Source of the DNA: Diphasiastrum complanatum
Taxonomy: Eukaryota; Streptophyta; Lycopodiopsida; Lycopodiales; Lycopodiaceae
Assembly (NCBI GenBank): GCA_029204225.1
Contig: CM055102.1
Location: forward strand, 24,273,390 to 24,337,389
DNA: 64,000 nt
Reading direction: 5' to 3'
In this document: piece by piece, positions 34,801-46,800 of the stretch
Numbering within the stretch: position 1 is the first letter of the stretch
How the letters are laid out: the number at the start of each line of letters is the position of its first letter
The notes under the pieces: model-generated
The model's input: the letters and a program-made list of their open reading frames with translations, nothing else
What the model was told of the DNA's origin: nothing
Databases searched by the model: none
Translations under genes and position numbers: made by a program

Positions 34801-37800
34801 GGCATATGACACCACGATGGGATTGGTTATCTAGTTTTCAACAACTATATGATAGTACAAATGTCATATTGGGAGACAATTATACTTATGACATCAAGGG
34901 TGTTGAGAAGGAGCATATTCAATTACCTTTAGGATAGATCGGTAATATCAACAAAGTTCTTTATGTACCTATCATAAAGAAAAACGTACTCTCAGTCTCA
35001 GCTATAGCAAAGCAACATATGGTTGTGCAGTTCAATGAAAAACGATGTCTTATCAAGAAGAAAAACAATGAAGCGGTAGCCGAAGGTGTTCTTCCAAGAA
35101 GGTTGTGTAAACTTCAAGCTCAAGTGATAAGTCATCAAGCGGGAAGTGCAATTATCAAAGCGACGAGTAAGTTATGGCATGAGAGGTTTGGACATTTGAA
35201 TTATAATAGTCTGCAAGTTATGAAGAAATCTAATATGGTTACATGTTTACATCAAGTTATTTCATATCACAAGTTTTGTGAAGGTTGTCTTTGGAAAACA
35301 TAATACATAGAAATTTTCTTCTAGTACAACTAAAGCAAGAAATGTTCTTCAACTTGTTCATACATATTTGTGTGGTCCTATGAACAAGCAAGTTATTATA
35401 TGGTGTTTGTGGATGATTATTCCAAGAAGATATGGGTATACCTTCCCAAGAATAAAAGTGAGGCATTCAGATGCTTTACTTGGTTCAAGGCACAAGTTGA
35501 AAAAAAAGGTAGATAAACAAAGATATTCCATTCAGATAAAGGGGGAGAATTTCTTTCAACAGATTTTCAAGTGTATTGCAAGGACAATCGTATAAAGAGA
35601 CAAATGCATGTACAAAAATGCCTCAACAAAAAGGAATCGTAATAAGAAAGAATCATTCTATTGTGGAAACTGCTAGGAGCATGCTTAGAAGTAAGAATCT
35701 TCGAACTATTTGGGGTGAAGCAATCAAAACAACAGTTTATATTTTGAATAGCAATCCTACTAAAGTGGTAGAGAATCGAACTCTAGAAGAAGCTTATACG
35801 GATAAAAAACCTAGTGTAAATCATTTGAAGAGTTTGGGAGTATTGCATATGCTCATATACCTAAGGACATGAGAAGCAAGTTGGATTCACATGCAAAAAA
35901 GTGTTTGATGGTAGGATATGATGATCAAAAAAAGGATATAAGCTTCATGACATTGAAGGAAAAAAAGTCATTATAGGCAGGGATGCTATCTTTGATGAGA
36001 TGGGATCTCATCAAGATATTGAAAGATCTTGTGAGAAGGAAAAAGATAATTTACGTAAATTCGAATCAACACATGAATTGCCTACACCAACTCATTTGCC
36101 TAGAGACAAAGCATTGATAGAGACAGAAAAAAGGAAACAAGTACATCGGATACTAATTCACCTTTGATTTCACCAGGCAAAAAGCATCCTACGTCGTTCA
36201 CTAAAAAGTTATCTAGGTGGTACTATGAGACGATCAAAGATGGAGTCATCTTGAAACAAGGAGAGTGAAGTAAATAGGGCGCTAGGAGATTGGCAAGGCT
36301 TGAGAAACAACATGAGGATCAAGATCACGATAGACATGAGGATCAACATGGGGATCGACAAGAGGATGAAAATGTACAGTTTGCATTTATGGCTACTGAA
36401 TCTAACAAAAGATCCATCTACTTTCAGAGAGGCTGAAAAAGTTTAAAGAGGAAAAATGGAGGAAACCTATGAACGAGGAGTACAACTATATCATGAAGAA
36501 CAAGACTTGGAGGCTTGTGCAATTATCAACATGGAAAAAGGCCATTGGTTGTAAGTGAATTTATAGAACCAAGAACAAATCAAATGGTTCTATTGATAAG
36601 CGAAAGGCAAGGTTCGTTGCAAAAGGATATACACAACAGAAAGGAATGGATCATGAGGAAACGTTGCACCAGTTGCAAAGTTGACTACCATGAGGATAGT
36701 TATGTCATTCGCAGCTTAGTTTGGTTGGGATATCCAACAAATGGATGTTGAAAGTGAGTTCTTAAATGGATTTCTAGAGGAGGAAATCTATATGGACCAG
36801 CCAAAGGGATACATGGTCAAAGGACAAGAAGACATGGTTTGCAGTTGTATTGTAATGATGTATGTTGATGACCTTATCATCACAAGTTTTAATCAGATTT
36901 TGATTTTGAGTATTACGAAAGATTGGTCATTAGAGTTTGGCATGATAGATCTTGGTTCACTACAATATTTTCTTGGGATTCGAGGTATGGAGAGTAGCAC
37001 ATGGTATATTTATTTCTCAATCTAATTATGCACATGACCCTCTTGAGAATTTTGGGAGGAATGCAAACCCATTTCAACCCCATATGATTGTGGATGTAAG
37101 CATACGAAGCTGAGGAAAATCAAGATATAGATGGCAGGTTATATAGACAACTTGTTGAAAGTCTGATCTATCTAACAACGCTTATGCTATTAATATGGTT
37201 AGTCAGTTTATGGCTAAGCCTAAGCAAATTCACTAGAAAGCTGCAAAGAGGGGACTAAGGTATTGAAGGTACATTACAATTTGGTATCTTCTATGGAAGT
37301 CACGATGTTTCATAGTTTCAAGGGTATGTTGATGTGGATTGAGCTGGAGATGTAGAAGATGGAAGATCGAAGATCAATTATTGGTTAGTTTGCTCAAAAG
37401 GCATAAACTATACGCAAAGAAACCTAAATGTGAATTCTTTGCCGAAGAAATAGCGACTTTAGGCCATATTATCTCAAAAGACGAGATTAAGATGGACCCT
37501 AATAAGGTCGAGGCCATATTCAATTGGCCAAAACCGACTAGTATCTCAGATGTTCAAGTCTTTCTTAGCCTTTTGAGATATTACAAACAATTTGTCAAGG
37601 ATTATGCTCAAATAGCAATTCCCATGATAAATCTTCTTTAGGGGAAGGGAAAGGGAAAGGAGTTCGTTTGGGGGCCATAGCAACAAAAGAGTTTTGATGC
37701 TCTCAAAACAACCTTGGTTACAACACCAATACTAAAAGTCATAGACCCAAAACAGCCTTTTGTGGTCAATTGCTAGGGGCTTTGCGGTAGGTGCGATGTT

Positions 37801-40800
37801 GAACCAAAATGGACGACTAGTTGCATTCAAAAGGAAGAAGCTTGAGCTAGCCCAGACTAGATACAGTGCTTATGAAAAAGATCTTTCCATAGTTCATGCC
37901 TTTAAGACTTGGCGGCACTATCTGTATGGTGCTAATTTTGAGGTACAAACTGATCATGAAAGCCACAAATATTTATGTAATCAACCTGAGCTTAGGGGTC
38001 GGAAAGCTTGATGGGCTGAATTAAGGCAAGAATTTGACTTGTCTATTATATATAGACGAGGAAAATTCAACACAATGGCAGATGCTCTTAGCAGAATACC
38101 AATCGTAAATCAATTAAGTTTTACCCATATCTGTAATGAGTTACTCGAGTCCTTGAAAGGAAATGTAGACACGATGCGTGTTTCTTCATAGTTTGGAAAA
38201 CAGTCCAAGACAGAGATGTATAGACTTCTGAACCAGTTCCTAGGGCTGGAGAAGATTCATCCAAGCATACGACAGCTTTCGTTGAGGATCCAGAATCCAA
38301 GTATATGCCAAAATGTGTTGAGGATTCTGAGTCAATACACCCCAAGCATATCATTGCGGTTGAGGGATCTAGCTCTCGAAGATTCAAATGGAAACAGTAG
38401 AGCATCTAAAGGCAAGTGGGTTGTTACAGTCATTAGAAATACTAGCTGGTAAATGGGAGAGTATTTCCATGGATTTATAGTAGGTCTGCCCATGACCCAG
38501 AAGGATCATGATGCTATATGAGTCACACTTGATTGTTTGACCAGAATGGCTCATTTTATTCTGACCAAAACAACCGTTACAGCTCCAAAGTTACCAAGGT
38601 TATTCATAGCTATTTAAATTATATGGTCTTCCTTCCGACATAGTCAGCAACCGGGATAGTAAGTTTGAGGCTTTCTAGAGAGCAAAATTCCATCGCCTTC
38701 ATAACAAATTGGTCAAACAGAAAGAGTAAAGCAAGTGCTAAAGGATATGCTTCGAGCATACATCAACAAAAAGCAAAACTAATTGGGAGGAATATCTTTC
38801 AATATTAGAGTTTGCTTATAACAGTGCCAAACATTCAACTACGAGATACAGCCCATTTATGTTGATGTATGGTTTTCAGCCACACTCGCCCATAGCTATA
38901 GGGTTCAAACAGGAAAAAGTTGAAGTAGCCATAAACTCTTGAGAAAACCTAAACCAATTGGTACAACATGCTAAGAGAAGCTTTAAGCAAGCCCAGGATT
39001 GAGCAAAGCATTATGCAAATCCGCACGGACAAGACATTCAATTCTCCCCTGGTGAGAAAGTCTTTCTTTGAGTCCCAGCTGAATCTAGAACCCTAAAAAT
39101 AGGAGTGTGTGCTAAGTTATTTGTCACAAGCTAGTCTCTCCAAGCTCGTGAATCCTAGAAGCCGGTGTGTAGAATCAACCTCCCAACCATAGGCGGTTAA
39201 CCCCTCCTTGAGTCCTTCTACCTGCTATTCCCGTCAACTGGCACATGGCATCCACCTGTGGGTGATCAGTCCACTTGGCATGCCTAGCCCCTGTGACCTA
39301 TGAATACTGAGTGACTCATAGGGTACCACCCTCGTGCCCCGCCAAAGACCTGTGAACCTCTTGGTCACCTCGACTACTTGTCGACTAGCATCTCGTCACT
39401 GACGGCTAGAGTCCCAACGGTCAAGACACACCGCATCTCTGACAACTTGTCAGGCGGCCTCACCGGGTCACTACTCGTGACGCACCGGTCCCAACTTGGG
39501 ACAGATGTCCTCCTCGGTCACTGGCCCTTGCCAATACTTGGCCTCAAGCCCTTTGGTAACCGACCGTGCCGAGGTCATGATAGAGTCGTAACTGGACTCT
39601 AACAATCCTTCCCTCCTCTGGCAAGTCATCGGTCCTCGATGACAAACTCTGGGTAAGACTTCTGCAACGCCTGTCGCGTCTCCCAGGTAGCCTCTGACAA
39701 CGAATTCCCTTTCCAGGTTACTAGATACTCTTGAAGGAGACGATTCCGCAATTGTCGCTCCCTTCGATCTAGGATTCTGTCTGGCCCATAACCTGTGGTG
39801 TCTTTCTCCTCAAGAGACACTAGACCTTCCACCAGGCTATCGCCATCGTGCAAACATCTCTTCAATTTGCTAACATGGAATACTAGATGCACCTTGCATC
39901 CCACAGGTAGCTATAGCTTATAAGCTACTTGGATCACCTTCTTAATAATCAACCATGGTCCACAATACCTAGGAGATAACTTGGCGCACTTTCCTGTGCG
40001 TAGCACCTTCGACTTCGAAGGGACTAGTAAATACACCCAATCTGCATTCTCAAATTCCCGATAGATACGATTCTCACAAGCATAACTCTCTGCCCTAGCT
40101 ACAGCTTTCGAAAAGTTATCTCGTGCCAACTCTAGCTTCTGCTGCATCTAAGCCAAAAACTCTACAGCACTAGGTACCCTATGCGGAATCCCTATGATTG
40201 TAGGACTCAGTGGCCTGAAACCATAATTGAACTCAAATGGACTCAATCCAGTGTACGCATGTGTCTTATCATTGTACGCGAACTCCATAGATATTTGTTG
40301 GGTCTTAGGTAGCCCAACAAATCAATCCATAGAGATGCTTTCCCACCTTCCTGTAGGTATCTCAAGTGGATGTAGCAAGCCCGCAGGATTTACTCTCTCG
40401 GCCACCTGACAAGCCGTGCAACGCTGGACGTACTCTCTTACATCCCGCTGCAATCGTGGCCAGAAATAATGCCTTCTTAAAAGCTCCCTAGTCTTATCAA
40501 TACCAGGGTGCCCTGCGCAGGGACTATCATGGCATTCATGAAGTATCTTACGATGAAGATCCTTCACGTCTGGCACGAATACTTTTCCATTTTCTCAACT
40601 ACATACCTTCCTTCACGGTGTATGTCAAATAAGTACTGGTGTGTTCCTCTACGGAAGCGACAGACGAGGCTGACTCTTCCGCTTGGTCGACTGACTTGCA
40701 TGCATAGGCTACACACACTGACAATGTGGGTCCTTTTGTTGAGCCCTCTTGATCCCCTCCATGAGATCACTGTCAACTACAGGCAAGGCTCATCTGATGC

Positions 40801-43800
40801 AGTACCAACGATAGTGCATCAGCGACCACATTTTCCTTCCCTCCTCGGAATTGAATTTCCAAATGAAATTCCTGCATCAGCTTGGCCCACTGAGCTTGGC
40901 GGCCTTACAAATCTGGCTGAGTGCAAAATACTTTATAGTATAATGATCTGTGTACACATAAAACTCGGTGACGTATAAATAATGTCTCCACACCTTGAGC
41001 GCATGTACTCACATACAGCTCTTGCTCCTATGCGTATATACCATCTTGGCTCAACACTGCAGCTACGGCAATGCCACTTGCATCTGTCTCTAGGTCAAAC
41101 GGTATCTGGGTATGAATAAACTTGAGAACAGGAGCCGTGGCCAGCGCCTCCATCAAATTCTCAAACCTGTGCTGAGCTTCAGCAACCCACCGATCTACAG
41201 TGCTGTTTTTCCGTAACCGGTCCATCAAAGGAGCAGCTACCTTGGAATTAACAAACTGCCGGTAGAACTTGCAAATACTTAAGATTGTAATTGGCGTATA
41301 TCGGCAGGCCTCGGCCACTTCTTAACCACAGCCACCTTGGCTGGGTCAACCGAAATACCCTCAACTGTCACCACGTGACCCAAATACTCGACATGAGTCT
41401 TACACAACTCTGTCTTCTGAGCATTGGCATACAAGACAGAAGCTTGTAACTTGCCCAATACGGTCTTGAGATGAACCTCATGCTCCTCGACCGCTTTGCT
41501 AAAAACCAATATGTCGTCAATAAAATTGACGACAAACTTGCCCATATAGTCTCGCAAGACATCGTTCATGAGCATCATGAACGTGGCTGGGGCATTGGTT
41601 AACCCAAATAGCATAACCAAAACCCAAAATGACCGAAACGGGTTCGGAAGGACGCCTTCATCTCGAATCCGTATTTAATGGTATCCACTTTTGAGATCTA
41701 TCTTACTGAAAATGGTTGCACCTTGCAACGCATCCAGTAGATCATCAATCCTGGGCATCGGATACTTGTGCTTTACAGTGATTTTATTCAATCCCCTGTA
41801 ATCTACACGCATCCGGAAACTACCATCCTTTTTCTTACCACATCCTATAAGGAGGCCTACATACCGGACTTGCCCCTGGAACGAGCTCAAAACGATGATC
41901 AACGTTCCGACTAGGCGGCAATCCCTCTAGCATAATACTAATTAGCACGCAGTTTAAACGGCGTGCGGATGGACTTCTCCAACTCACTTGCTGGGTCACA
42001 TCTAGGCTGTAATGCAAATGCATGTGCACTAGGGGATGCAAAAGTAAATGAAGCTTCTTGTGGTTTATTAGTGAGTGTGCTTATCTGATTATTACCAACA
42101 TAAGAATCAAAACTGGATTCAACATTCACATAACACAACCACAAATACTGAATCTCCATTCTCTTTATTTGCATATAGGTAACAAGAGGACTCTCAATAG
42201 ATGGTCTCCCCCCCTTTTAAAACATGAGACAAACCCGCATGTCCAAACAAAAGAAAGAAAAACTATACAGGCTGCCTACTCATCGTCGCTTACTAATAAG
42301 TCTTCCAAAATCTCCTCATCCTCGTCCTTATCTTGACGCTGTTGTAAAACATGGAGCTTCATGTCCGTGCGGCGAGGACAATCATTGACAAGATGCTTGC
42401 CAAGACAGAAAAAGCATAATCCGTCTTTCTTGGCCTTGTCCTTTGTTTTGGACTGAGAGGAGACTTGTTGTAAGCCTGATGAGCCAAAGGAGATGTCTCT
42501 ATCCACTTCAAAGTCTGCTGCATCTGGATAGGATCCTTTTGCGAAAAGCCTTTCTGACCAGCTTGGCTAGACTTTCGCGAACCCTTCCTCTGAGGCCAGC
42601 TTGGCGCTCCAGATTCAGCCTTGGTGCGCACATTACCTTCAAAGTTGAGAGCTGTAGCAACTGCCTCTCCTAAGGTCTTGCACCCTTCATTAAGCACTAA
42701 AGGCCTCAACTCTTCGTGAAGGCCAAAAATAAACTTGTGGACTATGATCCACTTAGGAATCTATTCTGGAATCTTGATAAGAGTCTCACGATACTTATCA
42801 GCATATTCCTGCACCGTGTACTGCCTTTGACGATGCAAAAACCGAGCGTCCGTCGCACACACATGCTCATGTGGAGGAATGAATTGAGCTCTAAAAGCTC
42901 GCTTGAAATCAATCCAGGTGGATGGAGCCTGATTAAACTTCAACAACTTGCGCCACCACCTATCAGCAAAATCAGTGAGATGGTAAGCAACTTTGCGGAC
43001 TCGCCAACCCTCCTCCGTTGAGACCCGCTTCAAATCAAAATAATCGTCCCACTGATGCAACCACTGGTTTACAACATCAGTTGTTCTCTGGGAAGTATTT
43101 CCTGCGAAATGAGTAAGCTTAAAATCTTTGTCTTCTGGGTATAGTGGAGGTAACACAGGACGAACTGCAGAAGACGGAAATGGATAAGGATAAGGCGGAG
43201 TATGTTGCGAGGAAGACGCAAAACCACCAACTACAGAGGAGAGCATCTCTCGCATCTCTGCGATGGTCTTCTCCATACTATCCATGTGAGCTTGCACAGA
43301 AGAGGAAACATCAGCAGACGAACTAGCAACCATTATAGGCGGGTTACGGTCAGGGCTAAGCACAGGGCTAGGTGGTGGTAATGGAAGAGCAACGGGTGGC
43401 TGATCGGAATATCAACTCTATCATCTTCCATTATGAAACAAAAAACAGAGACAGCACGGAATCAAGCTAGAAATTGCACTTATTAAAACACAGTCAGGAA
43501 AAAGGAAATGTTCAGCTTATTGACAATTTAGAACTGAAAGAGACAAAAGGCAACTGGAAAGTAATAAAACTTTGGGGAAAACACAAAGCCAAGGACAGGT
43601 ACTACTTCCCTTGCATCCTACGCTGGTACAAAAGTCGGTAAAGAACTTTTTTTGGGCACCAAATCGACTTGAAAGTCGAAAAAAACAGGAAAAAAGCGGG
43701 CTATTTGACGTCGAATTTCTTCCAAACGGCAAAAGCTTTTCACGAATGGTCAATTGGCAGTAGGTCGCCCTCCTACTAGGCCCAATCTGAAACCTTAACA

Positions 43801-46800
43801 GCAGAAATCGGAGATAAATCGGAGAAGTTATGTCCAATCCAAAAATCTGACTGTTTTTTGCTTGGAAACCGACTTTTTAGTGAAACAGAGGCAAATCTGC
43901 TCCAAAACCGACGTATGATGGCTCTATAGGATCACTATGGATACTAGGCAGTGTTTCCTCGAAATGCGTTTCGAATGCTGAAACACGTTCGAAACGGGAC
44001 GTACAAAACGACCCCGTTTCAAAACGTCGTTTCAGTGTTCGAAACGACCGAAAAAAAAAAAAACAATTTTTTTTTCTGAAACCACGCCATAAGCTTTGTA
44101 GTATGTACTGGCAATGGGCATGAACAGATTCTCACAACCTAATAACCTATCCATGATAGTATCAATAATTTCAATAATTGACTGAGGAAAGTGGCCATAA
44201 TCACCATACACAGCTTCTCCTCTTGAAATTGCATTCTAATTTCTCTAGAGCATTCTCATGAAATTGGATGTATCTACTTGTTACTAGACTGTCTATGACA
44301 TCTGTAAACCCCAAAAACCGCGCCATAAGCTTTGTAGTATGTACTGGCAATGGGCATGGACAGATTCTCGCAACCTAATAACCTATCCATGACAGTATCA
44401 ATAATTGATTGAGGAAAGTGACCATAGTCACCATACACAGCTTCTCCTCTTGAAGTTGCATTCTCTAGAGCATTCTCATGAAATTGGATGTATCTACTTG
44501 TTACTAGACTTTCTATGATATCTGTAAACCCCAAAAACCCTCAAAAACACATTTTCAAAAAAAAAAAACCCTAAAAAAATTTTCCCGTTTCGAACCTGAA
44601 CCAGACGTTTCAAATGCGTTTCGAAACGCGTATGAAACGATGTACAAAACGCGCCCATGAAACATTGATACTAGGAACATGCTCCCAAAATCTGATCAGG
44701 ATCTGAGTAGGTTCCGGAAAGTTATGAGCGAAAATCCTTCTAAAAAAATGCGCTGGAACTGTAGGAACAAAGTATGCCCAATTTTCCCTGCTAGAAATCG
44801 TTGAAACAACTCTGAAAAGATGTGTAGATCAACGCTGGAGGCCCACCTTCCTTCTCCAATCTGTCTCCCACGTTTTCTCCCGCAAAAATCCTTCAAAAAC
44901 AAGCAAAATCTGACAATTTCTACACTTTCTCTCTAGAACGACGCTTTCTCTCTCTAGAACGAGGCTCTGATACCAATTGTCACAAGCCAGTCTCTCCAAG
45001 CTCGTGAATCCTAGAAGCCGATGTGTAGAATCAACCTCCCAACCATAGGCACCCCCTCCTTGAGTCCTTCTACCTGCTATTCCCGTCAACATTATCTCCA
45101 AGGTATCGTGGCCCACTCACCATTATTAGGAGAATAGGCGAAGTTTCCTATGAGCTAGAACTCCGGAACGACACTAAAGCCCATCCAGTATTTTATGTTA
45201 GCCAGCTACGAAAGGCTTTACCTAGATCAGATAATCTATTAAGGGACAGTGTTCTAGCTACGCCTCTGGATTCTAAGCAACTTCCACATGAACCAAAAAA
45301 CATTCTCGATTCTAGGGAGACGGAAAAACGTCACTTCTATATCAGAAATATTTAGTCAAGTGGAAGGATCAGCCTGTTGAGAATGCCACTTGGAAGAGAG
45401 GTAGTGTTCTTCGTCAACTATATCCAAATTTCATCTTAGGGGACCAAGACAACTCTTAAGGGGGAGGGAGGGAGTGTTACAAGACCAAAGCCCAAACCGA
45501 ACCCAAAGGAGCCACTAGGTGCAGCAAAACATTGTCGAGCAGAGGACAATGTGAGACAATCGCATGCATGAATAACTAGCAGTAGGTATGAGGGCCAACT
45601 TGCCGCACCAGTCACATGCATGGCGATTGGGGGTTCAAACAGTTCAATAGCAGTTATTGTGTTGTTTAGTTCAATTTCTTATAGTCCACACAAAGACGAG
45701 TTCCTCCATCTTTTCTATTAACCAAAAGTACAAGTGCTCCCCAAGGGGACTTACTAGGCCTAACATGGCCCATTTTTTTATAGTTTTGCAATTGCTGAAA
45801 CACTTCATCCTCTTCACTAATGCTCATTCGGTACGGGTACATTGATACATACCCCCACTTCTACCGCTACCTCTAGGCCGCCCCCTAGCATGTCGTGTCT
45901 GCATGTCTAAAGTCCAAGGTCCCACACCCTGTGAAGGCCCTATGAACTGAGATCATGCCTGGCCTGCAGCTGCATGTGATGCCCTGCTCCTCTCTACATA
46001 CATCGAACCCAAAACCCCTCTCGCTCTGCCTCTGGGGTGCCCCCCCAGGCCTATTTGGAGGTAAAAACGGCTTCGCCTGTGTCTCCACATTGGGGTCCAC
46101 TAGCAACTGCTCAATGTCAAAATTCCATGGATCACCTCCCTTACCTCCTCCACATCCCCCCCCCCAATAGCCTCCTCCTGCTCATCCACCCACTCCTCCT
46201 CATAGTCAGCTGGGTACTCCCTCCCCCCCTCCGGTGAAACCTCCTGATCAATAGAATGTGCAACACATAGTGTCCACACAATGGAGGAGTGCATCAACAG
46301 CTCTCCCATCTACCTGCAGTTCGTGGCGTTGTCTGTGACAACTTGAACCACGTGCTCCAGCTTGGAGATTTGGTATATAGCTAGAGGGTGTGATTGCAAG
46401 TGGCAACCTATTTTAAAGACTCTAGTTCTCCCATGTACCTTCTATGTCTCTTCTCTAATCTTTTGCATATCCATGGCTCTTGTAAATTGCGCTTGGGCCT
46501 AAGTCCACAAGGATGGACGAAGAAAGATAACAACAATATGACTTTTGTACAAGGACCCTTATGATTGAGATAATTTCAACATGAGGGATTGAGGGAAATC
46601 TAAGCACTCAATAACACAGTCATAGATATACCAAACACCAAATACACCAAAAAGGAAGCTATCTATTTTCAAAGACCACTCTTGGCCTTAAGTCCACATG
46701 GATAGACAAAGCATGATGGATAGAGAAAGATGACACCAATATGATCATTAAGGTTGCATCTTAGGAGGTCAAGTCTTAAGTAGAGGGCTAAGCTCAAGGA

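Larger units (their letters stand above)
32608..37390 (+). mobile_element. Ty1/copia element, 3'-truncated
   Basis: The element begins with a probable LTR start, TGTTAGAAATTAATG at 32608, inside a gypsy fragment. Gag (33909), zinc knuckle, protease, GAG-pre-integrase, integrase, RT and part of RNase H follow in normal copia order. It stops near 37390, where gypsy RT sequence begins, so the 3' LTR is absent. A 180-bp hAT-like element interrupts the LTR or leader at 32879. The LTR end and primer site could not be placed. Numerous frameshifts mean it is inactive. Confidence 0.75.
43948..44666. mobile_element. 719-bp hAT-like element (GTTTCGAAACG words) with duplicated insert
   Basis: Flanks GATACTAG at 43940-43947 and 44667-44674 form an exact 8-bp duplication. 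Both ends carry clusters of GCGTTTCGAA, GTTCGAAACGGG, GTTTCAAAACG words (43960-44048; 44585-44660), followed inward by A/T runs. Ends GCAGTGTTTC and, inverted, AATGTTTC share ATGTTTC-like bases. The interior is a 236-bp sequence in two tandem copies with a short open frame. It lies in the leader of the minus-strand gypsy, so it is the innermost level of a four-level nest. Confidence 0.85.
39122..45091 (-). mobile_element. Ty3/gypsy chromovirus on the minus strand, nested in a gypsy
   Basis: An LTR element of 5970 bp inserted in the integrase tail of the older gypsy. The LTRs are at 44978-45091 (5') and 39122-39604 (3'). Flanks TTATT and TTATC are a 5-bp target duplication with one difference. 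The primer site TGGTATCAGAGCC (initiator Met tRNA) lies next to the 5' LTR. Gag, RT, RNase H, integrase and chromodomain are in order; protease was not recognised. The 5' LTR lacks 365 bp relative to the 3' LTR, probably through a deletion at a GTT microhomology. The integrase core is deleted. It carries a 719-bp hAT-like element in its leader. Confidence 0.88.
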
